Made by a program: the position numbers and the translations under genes
The notes under the pieces: generated by a model
Told to the model about the DNA's origin: nothing
Database searches by the model: none
What the model saw: the letters and a program-made list of their open reading frames with translations, nothing else
Assembly: GCA_945919075.1 (NCBI GenBank)
Contig: CAMEIX010000004.1
Location: 62,001 to 126,000, forward strand
Length of the DNA stretch: 64,000 nucleotides
Source: an uncultured Lachnospiraceae bacterium
GTDB lineage: Bacteria > Bacillota > Clostridia > Lachnospirales > Lachnospiraceae
Direction of reading: 5' to 3'
In this document: positions 43,935 to 53,448 of the stretch, one piece after another
Position numbering within the stretch: position 1 is the first letter of the stretch
Layout: the number at the start of each line of letters is the position of its first letter

Positions 43935-43945
43935 TGCTTACTACC

Positions 43946-44878
43946 TCATTTCTTTTCAAATACTCTTAATTTGGCGCTTTTCGATCTCGAATTTTCACCA
44001 AGTTCCTTCTCGGATGGTAAGATCGGTTTGCGGCTTATGACACTTCCCTGTGATTTTTTTCCGCATACGCATACCGGGAATTCCGGCGGACAGACGCATG
44101 GATTTTCTGCCTTTTTGAAGGCTGCCTTGACCATTCTGTCTTCTAAGGAGTGGAAGGTAATGATACAAAGCCTCCCTCCCGGATTTAACAGTTCTATCAT
44201 CATGTCAAGGGAATCCCTTAACACTTCCAATTCCCGGTTACATTCAATCCGGATTGCCTGAAAGGTCTGTTTTGCAGGATGACCGTTTTGTCTGAACTTT
44301 GCAGGAATTGCTGCTTTAATGATTTCTGCCAGTTCACCGGTGGTCTCAATCGGCTTTTTATTCCTTTCAGCTACAATATGCTTTGCGATATTTTTGGCAA
44401 ATTTATCTTCGCCATAATCCCGAATAATCCGGTAAAGTTCCATCTCCGGATACTCATTTACGATATCTTTCGCGGTAAGTGCCTGTCTTTGGTCCATCCG
44501 CATATCCAACGTGGTATCAAAGCGGTAGGAAAAGCCCCTCTCCTCTGTATCCAACTGATAGGAGGAAACGCCGAGATCAAGTACGATTCCATCCACCTTA
44601 TCTACGCCCTGTTGTGCTAACACACTCTGCATATTGCAGTAATTGCTTCGAATCAGTGTGATTTTGTCTTCATATTCTTTCAGTCTTTCACCTGCTGCCC
44701 GGATAGCGGCATCATCCTGATCAATTCCGAAAAATCTTCCTTTATCGGAAAGTCTCTTCACGACCTCAAGGGCATGTCCGCCGCCCCCAAGAGTTCCGTC
44801 CACATAGATGCCGTCTTCCTTAATATTCAGGTTTTCAATCGTTTCCTGTAACAATACCGAATAATGAACAAACGCCAT
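43946..44878 (-). CDS. rsmH: 16S rRNA (cytosine-1402-N4) methyltransferase
   Basis: 310 residues. SAM motif [37 protein letters not shown] and the C-terminal [12 protein letters not shown] signature. The ATG at 44878 gives the normal start HYSVLLQET and has AAGGAG; a 47-codon extension into mraZ is rejected. Confidence 0.96.
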   Translation of the reverse strand: MAFVHYSVLLQETIENLNIKEDGIYVDGTLGGGGHALEVVKRLSDKGRFFGIDQDDAAIRAAGERLKEYEDKITLIRSNYCNMQSVLAQQGVDKVDGIVLDLGVSSYQLDTEERGFSYRFDTTLDMRMDQRQALTAKDIVNEYPEMELYRIIRDYGEDKFAKNIAKHIVAERNKKPIETTGELAEIIKAAIPAKFRQNGHPAKQTFQAIRIECNRELEVLRDSLDMMIELLNPGGRLCIITFHSLEDRMVKAAFKKAENPCVCPPEFPVCVCGKKSQGSVISRKPILPSEKELGENSRSKSAKLRVFEKK

Positions 44879-44921
44879 GCTATGCTCCTTCATGTTCCGA
44901 TTCTGAAAGAATCGAGAATTA

Positions 44922-45356
44922 TTATATTCCCAGTCCCAATTCCGACATATGCTTTGCAATTTCTTCCATGTCTTCATAGGTAACGGTTCCGTCGTATCTT
45001 TCCTTACTCCAGATTTCAACCCGGTTACCGACGCCGATCAGTACGGTATCTTTTTCAAGAGCTGCGAAATCCTTAAGTCCTGCCGGGATTAAGATTCGGC
45101 CCTGCTTGTCCACTTCCACGCTTGTTGCGCCTGCCATGAAGAAACGGACAAATTTACGTACATCCGGATTGGTAAGGGAAGGCAGTTTCTGGAGCTTTTC
45201 CTCAAATATAGCCCACTCCTTGTTATCAAATACAAATAAGCAGCCATCAAGTCCCTTTGTCACCACGAACTCGTCGCCGAGTACTTCGCGGAATTTGGAA
45301 GGAATGATCAGTCTGCTTTTAGCGTCTATCGTATGATTGTACTCACCCATAAACAT
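44922..45356 (-). CDS. mraZ: Transcriptional regulator MraZ
   Basis: 144 residues with two AbrB-like repeats ([36 protein letters not shown]). It binds the short tandem repeats in front of its own gene and controls the division cluster. I use the ATG at 45356; a TTG two codons earlier is possible. The four-copy box array lies 80-120 bases upstream. Confidence 0.96.
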   Translation of the reverse strand: MFMGEYNHTIDAKSRLIIPSKFREVLGDEFVVTKGLDGCLFVFDNKEWAIFEEKLQKLPSLTNPDVRKFVRFFMAGATSVEVDKQGRILIPAGLKDFAALEKDTVLIGVGNRVEIWSKERYDGTVTYEDMEEIAKHMSELGLGI

Positions 45357-45437
45357 AACCAATCACCCGCTTTCAAGCTTTTGTATCCGAAAACATTTTT
45401 CGGTGCATTCACCATGGTATCTATCGGTTCAAAATCT

Positions 45438-45475
45438 ACCACTATTAACCACTTAGCACCACTTTTCACCACTTT
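45438..45475 (-). promoter_or_regulatory. MraZ box array (four repeats, 10-bp period)
   Basis: On the minus strand the core AGTGGT occurs four times at an exact 10-base period (plus-strand ACCACT starting at 45438, 45448, 45458, 45468). MraZ is known to bind arrays of short direct repeats one helical turn apart. The array lies just after the predicted transcription start. Confidence 0.88.
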
Positions 45476-45487
45476 TAATGCTATTTT

Positions 45488-45515
45488 AGTATAGAATATG
45501 GAATAAATCAAGCAA
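45488..45515 (-). promoter_or_regulatory. Promoter of the mraZ cluster
   Basis: Minus strand TTGCTT (45515-45510), 16 bases, TATACT (45493-45488). Start expected near 45481, giving a leader of about 125 bases that holds the box array. Confidence 0.65.
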
Positions 45516-45557
45516 AATCAAGGTTTTTTTTACTTTTTTTCTGTGTTTTTCGGGCAC

Positions 45558-45597
45558 AAAAAAGAGCAGGCACAATATCTTGTGTCTGCTCTTTTTT
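45558..45597. terminator. Terminator between ychF and the mraZ promoter
   Basis: A stem of up to 18 pairs (one G-T) with a four-base loop, A-rich on one side and T-rich on the other, so it can work in both directions. It ends the ychF transcript. Confidence 0.92.
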
Positions 45598-45670
45598 TAA
45601 GCGCAAAATATGCTTTATGTCGTTTTTCCAGTTTTATCCAAATTCAATATCGTCAGGAACATTTTGCTGA

Positions 45671-46768
45671 TTATACGTTGAAACGGAAAAGAATTACATC
45701 CCCATCTTTTACCACATAATCTTTTCCTTCCATCCCTACCAGACCTTTTTCTCTGGCTGCCGCAAGACTTCCCTGTTCCAGAAGGTCTTTGTAATTCACT
45801 ACTTCTGCTTTAATGAAACCTCTTTCGAAATCAGTATGGATTTTGCCGGCTGCCTGAGGAGCCTTGGTTCCGATTTTGATGGTCCATGCTCTGGTCTCAT
45901 CCTCTCCCGCAGTTAAGAAGCTCATCAACCCTAAGAGGGAATAGCTGGCTTTAATCAGTTTCTCCAAACCGGACTCCTTCACGCCAAGTTCCTCTAAGAA
46001 CATGGCCTTTTCCTCATCATCCAGTTCTGCGATTTCCTGTTCAATCTGGGCACAGAGGGCAAATACCTCACTGCCTTCCTTTGCTGCAAACTCCTTCACC
46101 TTTGCCACCATGGCATTGCCTGCGGCATCATCTGCCAGATCGTCTTCTGCAACATTTGCCGCATAGATGACAGGTTTATAGGTCAGAAGATTGTATTCTT
46201 TCATAAGAAGAAGTTCGTCCTCGTCGTCGATTTCCATGGACTTTGCCATCTTTCCGCTTTCCAGATGCTCTTTTAAGCGTACAAGCAGTGCCTCTTCCTT
46301 TGCAAGGGTCTTGTCCATGCGGGCCGCCTTAACCACTTTTGCATATCTTCTTTCCAGAATTTCCAAATCCGAAAAAATCAGTTCCAGATTAATGGTTTCA
46401 ATATCTCTTAAGGGGTCCACACTGCCATCCACATGAATCACATTAGGGTCCTCAAAACAACGGACCACATGTACAATAGCATCCACTTCCCGGATATTGG
46501 CAAGGAACTGGTTTCCTAAGCCTTCCCCTTTGCTGGCTCCTTTTACAAGCCCCGCAATATCCACAAATTCAATCACTGCCGGGGTTACTTTTTTGGAGTG
46601 ATACATATCTCCTAAAAGTTTTAATCTTTCATCCGGCACCGGAACCACGCCCACGTTGGGGTCAATGGTACAGAACGGATAGTTTGCGGATTCCGCTCCC
46701 GCCTTTGTCAGTGAATTAAATAATGTACTTTTACCTACGTTGGGAAGCCCCACGATTCCGAGTTTCAT
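45671..46768 (-). CDS. ychF: Ribosome-binding ATPase YchF (Obg family)
   Basis: 365 residues. P-loop [32 protein letters not shown], and the altered G4 motif NVAE (AANVAEDDL) that gives ATP preference. A TGS domain ends the protein. Single-gene unit with its own terminator. Confidence 0.97.
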   Translation of the reverse strand: MKLGIVGLPNVGKSTLFNSLTKAGAESANYPFCTIDPNVGVVPVPDERLKLLGDMYHSKKVTPAVIEFVDIAGLVKGASKGEGLGNQFLANIREVDAIVHVVRCFEDPNVIHVDGSVDPLRDIETINLELIFSDLEILERRYAKVVKAARMDKTLAKEEALLVRLKEHLESGKMAKSMEIDDEDELLLMKEYNLLTYKPVIYAANVAEDDLADDAAGNAMVAKVKEFAAKEGSEVFALCAQIEQEIAELDDEEKAMFLEELGVKESGLEKLIKASYSLLGLMSFLTAGEDETRAWTIKIGTKAPQAAGKIHTDFERGFIKAEVVNYKDLLEQGSLAAAREKGLVGMEGKDYVVKDGDVILFRFNV

Positions 46769-46955
46769 TTATTCTTATTCCTCCTTGGATATACCTTGAT
46801 TTTATGGGGTTTTGTGCTTACTTCACATAATTTATTATGCTATCATAATTAGAGTTTTTTTTCAACTTTAAGATTTATTTCTTCTTACACAATAAAGGAA
46901 ACACCAGTCCGGAGGTTCACATATTATGACGTGTACTATAAAGAAACACTATAAG

Positions 46956-48998
46956 TTATTTCTTGCCGTAGCACGCCTCGGCATACTCTTCATTTACATA
47001 AAATTGTGCCGTATAACCCTCAAGGTTATAGGTTTTCAGCGTATAGGTTGCGCCGGCCCAATAACTGGTCATATCCGTTTCGCAAGGTTCCACATCCTTA
47101 ACGGCAGAAGCAGGACCGTTGCACGGGTTGTTCAGACAATAGCTTATGTGATTTTTCTGCATTGTCGCAGAAAAATCATTTGCAAAAGCAACCATGGCTT
47201 CATTCGTGCGGGGCGGTTTGTCAAATAACTCCCAGCTTTCGAAAAAGGGATTGCATTCTCCGATTTTAAAACCGACTCCGTGTTTATCAGCCAGTGCTTT
47301 CCACGGAGCAATATACTCCTCATATACCTTATCCATATTCCATTCTATGCCATTTTCGTCAACAAAGGGCCATACCATTTTTTCAGGATCGACCATACGC
47401 CCCTGATCCGGAGCCATAAAGCCTCTCGGTTCATAACTGTGATAATCAAGATTTATGCCCGCCGCGGCAATCTTATCCCAGAAAGCATATTCTTCGTCAG
47501 AAAGACTAAAATCGTCAGATGAAATGGATATTCCTCTTTCGGGAGTAATCGCCCAGACCTTCTGCGCCATGTCAATATACATATCAGCCATTTCATCGGG
47601 TGTGTTTACGGGAGTTCCTGTGTAAATGATTGACGCCTCACATTCGAGTTCATAAGAAAGATACTTTGCAGGAATGTTGCTGTATCTTTTTTCCAACTGT
47701 TCTATGAGCTCTGCCTTGGCCGCATAGGCTTCCTTCGACATCTTACGGGGAGGCGTTTTTGTAGACAGTACTTGTCCGTCCCCGGAAATTTCATTTATGC
47801 CGTCAATATCGTCATCCATAGATTGCATAAATGTCAAGGAAATATGCATTCCGTACTTCATTCCCCAGCCGATTGCGCGGTCAAAATCCTCAATAATCGC
47901 CTTGTTTACCTGTGTGCGGTCCTCATTGTAATCGGGAAATGCCAGAAAAGGTAAGTATATCTGAATTCTCATATAATTGATACCAAGGTCTGCCGCGGCA
48001 GCAAAATCCGCTTCACGAAAGTTCCAGGTCAAATCCGCAAAAGGAATACTTCCGTCAGTTCCCTCATATGCCACAGTGATATAATTTTCCATACTGTTGC
48101 CTATCCATTCATCGGAAGCTCCTGTTTTTCCCACTTCGGGCACAGGCGCAGCCGCATTGATAACATCATCAGAAAACACATTGGCTTCACCCAAAGAGCT
48201 GATGGGAATATACTCTGCCGGATCCTCAAAGCTGTCATAGATTCTTACCGCTCTGAGTAATAAATCCGAACGGCTAAGCTCCTGATTGATCAGAAGAGTA
48301 TCGGTTTCCGGATTCTGCGGAAGAACATACTGTCCGCTATAATGAGAAGCCATGCTGATAGCAAACATTGTCGCTGTCACAAAATTGACATCATTTGTGA
48401 CAATAGGATCTTCTCCGAAATACCCAAGTTCTCTGCTGTAAAAAGAGTAGCCTTCACTATCGGTTTTAATAAAATTATTCCACTCGATCGATTTAGGATC
48501 CTTGTACCAGTCTGCGGTAAGCCATCTTCCGCTTCCTGAATTGTCACATGCATTTGTCTTTGGTATTCCGTCTTCCGAAAGATATACCGCAGTATAATAA
48601 CACGCTTTTGCCACATCGCTGTTCCTTGCCTGACGGTCTGTTCCTGTGGCAAGCTGTTCCCATTCGGAAATCTTATCTTCACCTGCTCCGCGTTTCTCTA
48701 AAATCTTAGTAATCATCTTTTTCAAGTCTTCTGTTGTTCCGGGCAAATCCGGTTCGTCCAGATAATCGGCCTCTACTAATCCAAGAGTTAATCCACGCAG
48801 AACCTCAGGATCTATCACCTGCTCTGCAGATTCCTGCGTTTCTTCAGGTTCTGTCACCGTTTCTTCGGTTTCCTGTGTTGATTCCGTATTTACACTTTCC
48901 TCAGGGCTCTGCGACAGCTTATTTCCGGAATTGCAGGCAGTTAATCCCATAACAAGAGCCGCTGCCAATAGCAATGCTGTGAACTTTTTCGTTTTCAT
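46956..48998 (-). CDS. Lipoprotein with N-terminal SLH-like region and GH5-like barrel
   Basis: 680 residues. Signal peptide with lipobox LTAC (cysteine at residue 22), then an acidic Ser/Thr/Glu linker. A helical region (about 60-230) resembles S-layer homology repeats (ELSRSDLLLRAVRIYDSF). A TIM barrel from about 310 looks like glycoside hydrolase family 5 (GINYMRIQIYLPF; YHSYEPRGF; KIGECNPFFE). The nucleophile may be the glutamate in IGECN; the acid/base site would be in SYELECEAS instead of the usual NEP, so activity is uncertain. Start at 48998 with AAGGAGG. Lies alone between ychF and the ATPase gene, with no obvious terminator after it. Confidence 0.75.
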   Translation of the reverse strand: MKTKKFTALLLAAALVMGLTACNSGNKLSQSPEESVNTESTQETEETVTEPEETQESAEQVIDPEVLRGLTLGLVEADYLDEPDLPGTTEDLKKMITKILEKRGAGEDKISEWEQLATGTDRQARNSDVAKACYYTAVYLSEDGIPKTNACDNSGSGRWLTADWYKDPKSIEWNNFIKTDSEGYSFYSRELGYFGEDPIVTNDVNFVTATMFAISMASHYSGQYVLPQNPETDTLLINQELSRSDLLLRAVRIYDSFEDPAEYIPISSLGEANVFSDDVINAAAPVPEVGKTGASDEWIGNSMENYITVAYEGTDGSIPFADLTWNFREADFAAAADLGINYMRIQIYLPFLAFPDYNEDRTQVNKAIIEDFDRAIGWGMKYGMHISLTFMQSMDDDIDGINEISGDGQVLSTKTPPRKMSKEAYAAKAELIEQLEKRYSNIPAKYLSYELECEASIIYTGTPVNTPDEMADMYIDMAQKVWAITPERGISISSDDFSLSDEEYAFWDKIAAAGINLDYHSYEPRGFMAPDQGRMVDPEKMVWPFVDENGIEWNMDKVYEEYIAPWKALADKHGVGFKIGECNPFFESWELFDKPPRTNEAMVAFANDFSATMQKNHISYCLNNPCNGPASAVKDVEPCETDMTSYWAGATYTLKTYNLEGYTAQFYVNEEYAEACYGKK

Positions 48999-49113
48999 AC
49001 TGTTCCTCCTTATCGTTATTCTTTGTAATCTCCCGTATTTATTGTTATTTACAATTCTATACCGATTTACCCAAAAATCAATAGAAGCTTTCTGTAGTTC
49101 CAATACAAATGAT

Positions 49114-50511
49114 TTACGAGATTGACTTCACAATATCCTCATAGCTGACCAATGTAACATTCCCCATCTCTTCTGCTTTATCCCTGCATCTTTTTGTAAA
49201 TCCGGATTTTGAGAAAAGGTAGTAGTGTACCTTAGTGTAATGGAATAATTTACTACGTCCTATTAAAGTTTCAAGAACATCCAAGTCAACATATTCATTT
49301 CTCCATTTGCATTCAGCAAAGAGAGCTGCATTGCTATCCTGCTCACCCATAATGTCAATTTCTGTCTGGCATTTCAGTTTTGGATCATTTCCCCACCAAC
49401 GACCAAGTGATACGAATTCTATAGGTGAATTTCCTGTAAGAAGTTGTTTCCACAGATACTGCCTGCAGATATCTTCAAATACTCTGCCCATATAATCACT
49501 AAGCTGTGCTTCAATTCTCCTATAAACAAGATCCGTTGCACCTCTTACAATAACTGAAGTATTATCCATGACAAATCGATACCAGAAACAGAACATATTA
49601 TCTTCGATTGTATATATCGATTTCTTGGAATCTTTTTCTCCGTATGGTGTTTCTTTTTTGATAATTCCAAGATTAATCAAATTCTTAATGTATCCGGAGC
49701 ATACATTCGTGTCTTCTCCAACCTTGGTTGAAATCTCCGACATACGCGAGTGGCCTGTTGCAATTGCAGTAATAATAGCAGTATAAATTGCCGGCTCTCT
49801 TACTTCCTGTTTTAAAAGGTTTACCGGCTCCTCATACAGGAATGACATTGGATTCAAAAAAGTATTCTTGATATTATCCTCAACGCTTAACTTATCACTC
49901 ATCTGAAGAAGATATTGAGGAGTTCCACCCGCAACCCCATATAGAATAGCCTTATCCTCATCCGACAGGTTTTTTAAATATTTGCAACTCTCTTCAAAAT
50001 CAAACGGCATAATTTTCATCTGTGCAGTTCTTCTACCATACAGAGGTGCTTTATACGCAAGCACATGATCCTCCATATAGGACATGGAAGACCCGCACAA
50101 TATAAGCATCAATTTCGATGAATCTTTATGCTTATCAATTAGAAGCTGTAATGTGGATGCTAAACTCTTTGAGCCTCTTGCCACATATGGATACTCATCT
50201 ATTGCTAAAATGACACGTTCTTTTTCTGCAAGCTGAAATGTATATTCAAGCGCCGCCTGGTATGATGCAAAACAGGTATCTGCTTGAATTCCATTACTAT
50301 ACTCCATAATACTCTTACTCATGTTTTCCAAATTCTGTTTTTCATTGCTTTCTACGCCCATAAAATAAATCGATTTTTTACCATCAATAAAATGGTTAAT
50401 AAGAGCAGTCTTTCCAACACGACGACGTCCGTATATTACTACGAACTCAAATTTATCTGACCTGTATAATTGATCCAATGCATTTAATTCTTTTTCTCTA
50501 CCAATGAACAT
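49114..50511 (-). CDS. ATPase with DUF234 nuclease-like C-terminal domain
   Basis: 465 residues. STAND-like/archaeal-type ATPase: Walker A GRRRVGKTALINHF near residue 28, Walker B VILAIDEYPYVA, sensor LCGSSMSYMEDHV. A winged-helix part (about 240-300) follows, then a DUF234 domain with EIDIMGEQDSNAALFAECKW, an E-D...E-x-K arrangement as in PD-(D/E)XK nucleases. This family is frequent in accessory DNA of anaerobes; the function is not settled. AT-richer than flanking genes, which fits transfer. Its promoter overlaps a repeat array. Confidence 0.85.
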   Translation of the reverse strand: MFIGREKELNALDQLYRSDKFEFVVIYGRRRVGKTALINHFIDGKKSIYFMGVESNEKQNLENMSKSIMEYSNGIQADTCFASYQAALEYTFQLAEKERVILAIDEYPYVARGSKSLASTLQLLIDKHKDSSKLMLILCGSSMSYMEDHVLAYKAPLYGRRTAQMKIMPFDFEESCKYLKNLSDEDKAILYGVAGGTPQYLLQMSDKLSVEDNIKNTFLNPMSFLYEEPVNLLKQEVREPAIYTAIITAIATGHSRMSEISTKVGEDTNVCSGYIKNLINLGIIKKETPYGEKDSKKSIYTIEDNMFCFWYRFVMDNTSVIVRGATDLVYRRIEAQLSDYMGRVFEDICRQYLWKQLLTGNSPIEFVSLGRWWGNDPKLKCQTEIDIMGEQDSNAALFAECKWRNEYVDLDVLETLIGRSKLFHYTKVHYYLFSKSGFTKRCRDKAEEMGNVTLVSYEDIVKSIS

Positions 50512-50537
50512 ATCAATACCTCCACTTCTACATTTAA

Positions 50538-50566
50538 ACTATAATACTGGACGCTATTTTAGTCAA
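50538..50566 (-). promoter_or_regulatory. Promoter of the DUF234 ATPase gene
   Basis: Minus strand TTGACT (50566-50561), 17 bases, TATAGT (50543-50538). The -35 box is part of a TTGACTAAA repeat copy. Confidence 0.75.
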
Positions 50567-50611
50567 GTACGATTGACTAAATTGTACTTGACTAAAAACT
50601 ATTTGACTAAA
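50558..50611. repeat. TTGACTAAA array, 15-bp period, with one inverted copy
   Basis: Exact copies on the plus strand at 50573-50581, 50588-50596 and 50603-50611 (15 bases apart), and an inverted copy at 50558-50566. The inverted copy and the 50588 copy also form a 13-base inverted repeat (50558-50570 with 50584-50596). Confidence 0.9.
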
Positions 50612-50622
50612 TCACATCAAAA

Positions 50623-50644
50623 AAGGAGCCTCCGAATCCCCCTT
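50623..50644 (-). terminator. Terminator at the end of the priA-to-DUF3592 run
   Basis: On the minus strand AAGGGG pairs with CTCCTT (six pairs, one G-T), ten-base loop, then TTTTTT. It is modest, but it is the only one seen after the operon. Confidence 0.65.
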
Positions 50645-50711
50645 ACGAGTTCATCGAACACTCCTTCCTCGTCCGTTAATGGTATGTTCACCCTTCTGTT
50701 TCCTGCCTGCA

Positions 50712-51500
50712 TCACATATTCAAACAGCACAGAATAATAAATCCAAATGAAATTACCGCCATAATCACACTTCCAAGAAGTATGTTCTTGTGAAATATTC
50801 CCGTTCCTTCTACATAAAATTCCTCCGGATAACGGGGATTAATGTATATCAGCACCCGATCCCCTTCCTTTACCTGATTTGTGGAGGTATAGATTTCCTC
50901 ACAGGACTCATACAATAGGTCGTCATATACATACTGGAATACGGGTGCCTGCGCAATACGCTCCCTCGGATGTGATGCATTATGGTTTAATCGGCTCTTC
51001 ATCTCCGTACAGGTTCCGGCTACGGTTTCGGTACAATGCTTCTTTCGGCTCATTCGGAAAGCAATGTTTTCCAAGACCAAAGCCAATGCCGCCAGGAAAA
51101 ACGCCCCCGCAAAAAGCGCCGCATAGAAGAACCCATCATTTTCAAGTTCTCTTCCACAGATTAACTTCGGCAGACCCGCTAAAATATTGGTCAGTGTTCC
51201 GCTCTTCTGTAACAATCCAACCGCAATTAGACCGACAGAGATCAGTAATAACAGCATAAATCCCACATGACCCCATACCTGTACCTTATGCCGTCGCAGA
51301 CTTTTTACGATTGAGACCCCGATTATACCTGTAAAGCCAAGGAAAAACTGTCCCAGACCGATTGTGATCATATACAGAGGCAGACTCCCCTTCGCAGCCA
51401 GATACAAAATTGCAATCGAGCACACAAACCACAACAGAAAAACAATTCCTACCACCGGATTATCTCTTCCGATTCCTACTCTTTCATCCTCATTTGACAT
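50712..51500 (-). CDS. DUF3592 membrane protein
   Basis: 262 residues with five to six membrane helices and an outer or cytoplasmic beta segment (FQYVYDDLLYESCEEIYTST; GDRVLIYINPRYPEEFYV) typical of DUF3592. Function unknown. It begins 14 bases after the hydrogenase-MCP gene, so they are probably co-expressed and may work together. Confidence 0.8.
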   Translation of the reverse strand: MSNEDERVGIGRDNPVVGIVFLLWFVCSIAILYLAAKGSLPLYMITIGLGQFFLGFTGIIGVSIVKSLRRHKVQVWGHVGFMLLLLISVGLIAVGLLQKSGTLTNILAGLPKLICGRELENDGFFYAALFAGAFFLAALALVLENIAFRMSRKKHCTETVAGTCTEMKSRLNHNASHPRERIAQAPVFQYVYDDLLYESCEEIYTSTNQVKEGDRVLIYINPRYPEEFYVEGTGIFHKNILLGSVIMAVISFGFIILCCLNM

Positions 51501-51514
51501 ATAATCTCTCCCCC

Positions 51515-53446
51515 CTATCGCAATGTTGCCAATACGTCCTTCACATCATTTGCAATCTTTTCTGCCACACAGGAACCGGCAGCAATTTCTTCCGTAGAAG
51601 CCGCAAGTGTCTGGGTTCTGGCATTTACTGCACTGACAATGCGAAGGAGTTCCTTGGTATCTGCAATAATCCTGTTAATTTGCTTAATTGCCTTTGACTG
51701 GCTTTCACTGCTCTTGTTTGCAGTGTTTTTAGAATTATCCGCAAGCTGATTGATTTCCTCTGCCACCACGGCAAATCCTTTGCCGCTCTCTCCTGCACGG
51801 GCTGCTTCAATGCTGGCATTAAGTGCCAACAGGTTGGTCTTGGATGCAATCGAAACCACTTCTGCATTGTTGGAATTCAGTTCATCAAATAATTCTATGA
51901 TCTGTTTCATGGAATTATCCAGTTCCATGCAGAATTCCTCTACCGCCATGATTTCTCTGGTGATTTCACTGCTCTCCATGGAATTATTTTCATTGCCGTG
52001 TACCATGTTCTGCAGAGCCTCATACAGACCATCAAAAAGATGATTTGCGGTATCCACCGTTTCATTAATCATTTTCTGTTGTTCTGCCAGTTTCTCTTTT
52101 TCGGTTCCGAGCTGTCTTGTAAGTTCGTATGCCTTTTCCTTCTCAATTTCAATTTCGTTCTTTACATAATGGATACAGTTTTCTTTTTTGTTGAAGCCGT
52201 TATAGATAGCCGTTGCCATTTTTTCGCAGGTTTCATATCCGCAACACTCACAATTAATGCTTCGGGACTCCGGAGTCAGTTTCAGCATTTCATTAAATAC
52301 CGTATTCAGTTCTTCCTCGTCCGGTATCTCGTAGGCACATTCTTTGGAACGGTCCGTATAACTTCTTAAATAATCTTCCAGTTTAAGCCCCTTAAACTGC
52401 TTATTCAGATTCTTCAGTCTCTGAGCCGGCGTAAGTTTCTCCGACCATGCACTGCCATGGGTTCTTTTCTTGGAAGACTCTTTAATCTGATGAATATTAT
52501 AAAGTGCGGACTCATTCTGTGCCCGGCTTTCTTCCACCGCCGTACCGTAAATGCAGCCCATTCCACAGTTAAGTGCATCAATAAACAGTTCCCTGTTCAT
52601 TCCCATTGCAATTTCCTGCTTATGGGAATCCAGGTATTCATAGACATGCTTCTCTCCTTCAATCTGACGAATGTAAACATCACTGCCTAAAAACCAGTAT
52701 ACATTTTCTTTAAGACCACCCGGCATGGGATAGATGGAACCGAGTCCGTACTCAATTTCATCCTTGGCAAGTGCCCCCTTAATATTATGGGAACGAACAT
52801 ATTTCATCAGATGATCAAAGGTCACATTATAACTTACATATCCCTTGGTATTGGGGTCGTCTATCTCATTTTTCTTAGCAATACACGGACTGATGAATGC
52901 AAGTTTATCCGTAATCCCCATTTCCTTCTTCGCATAAATGGCACCGCACATCAAGGGACTGTGAACAGGAAATAACCTGGGTAAAAGTTCCGGTGCATAT
53001 CTTTCTATGTAACCCACCACTGCCGGACAGGGCTGGGAGATTCCTCCGTGAAAATTGTACTTTTGTACATAATTTAAGTATCCCCATGTGGTTATATCCG
53101 CCCCAAATGAAATACTGATAATTCTGTTGACGCCGCATGCCTTTAAGCCGCCCAGCACAGACTCGTACTCTTCCGGATAATTTGCCTTAAATGCCGGTGC
53201 AAGCAAAAGAGAAATTTTCTCCCCCTTCTCAAGGTCCGCAAAGAACCTCTCCGTATCGTCCGTAAACTCTCTTGCACCATGCTTGCAGGCATCGATACAT
53301 GCTCCACAGGCAATGCACTTGGATGCATCCACGCTGATTCTGGCATTGCCATCTTTCTCGGTTGCAATGCAGGCGCCTATACAGCTACAAGACCGAATAC
53401 ATTTGTTACAGCCAATACATTTCTCATTTGTGTAAACCAACCCCAT
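51515..53446 (-). CDS. [FeFe]-hydrogenase-like sensor fused to a chemoreceptor signalling domain
   Basis: 643 residues, no membrane helix. Order: two [4Fe-4S] ferredoxin motifs (Cys10/13/16/20 and 44/47/50/54); a hydrogenase large-subunit domain with candidate H-cluster cysteines Cys140 (SQPCP), Cys188 (SPCIAKKNE), Cys294 and Cys298 (NCGMGC); a further cysteine cluster (CECCGYETC near 399-407, Cys424); a coiled coil; and an MCP signalling tip ([20 protein letters not shown] at 537-556). Catalytic enzymes have TSCCP; here the proton-transfer cysteine position is proline, which argues for sensing over turnover. This matches the putatively sensory, chemotaxis-linked [FeFe] group (C2). Its partners CheA/CheW are not in the window. 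Confidence 0.9.
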   Translation of the reverse strand: MGLVYTNEKCIGCNKCIRSCSCIGACIATEKDGNARISVDASKCIACGACIDACKHGAREFTDDTERFFADLEKGEKISLLLAPAFKANYPEEYESVLGGLKACGVNRIISISFGADITTWGYLNYVQKYNFHGGISQPCPAVVGYIERYAPELLPRLFPVHSPLMCGAIYAKKEMGITDKLAFISPCIAKKNEIDDPNTKGYVSYNVTFDHLMKYVRSHNIKGALAKDEIEYGLGSIYPMPGGLKENVYWFLGSDVYIRQIEGEKHVYEYLDSHKQEIAMGMNRELFIDALNCGMGCIYGTAVEESRAQNESALYNIHQIKESSKKRTHGSAWSEKLTPAQRLKNLNKQFKGLKLEDYLRSYTDRSKECAYEIPDEEELNTVFNEMLKLTPESRSINCECCGYETCEKMATAIYNGFNKKENCIHYVKNEIEIEKEKAYELTRQLGTEKEKLAEQQKMINETVDTANHLFDGLYEALQNMVHGNENNSMESSEITREIMAVEEFCMELDNSMKQIIELFDELNSNNAEVVSIASKTNLLALNASIEAARAGESGKGFAVVAEEINQLADNSKNTANKSSESQSKAIKQINRIIADTKELLRIVSAVNARTQTLAASTEEIAAGSCVAEKIANDVKDVLATLR

Positions 53447-53448
53447 AA

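Noticed and set aside
46926..47228. Plus-strand frame of 100 codons with GGAGG 9 bases before its ATG
   Set aside because: Most of it lies antisense to the lipoprotein gene and the protein has no family features; the ribosome site is probably chance, though it is the best-looking of the shadow frames.
50600..50711. Short minus-strand peptide MQAGNRRVNIPLTDEE...
   Set aside because: About 31 codons, no family match, and its 3' end coincides with the operon terminator; coding cannot be supported.
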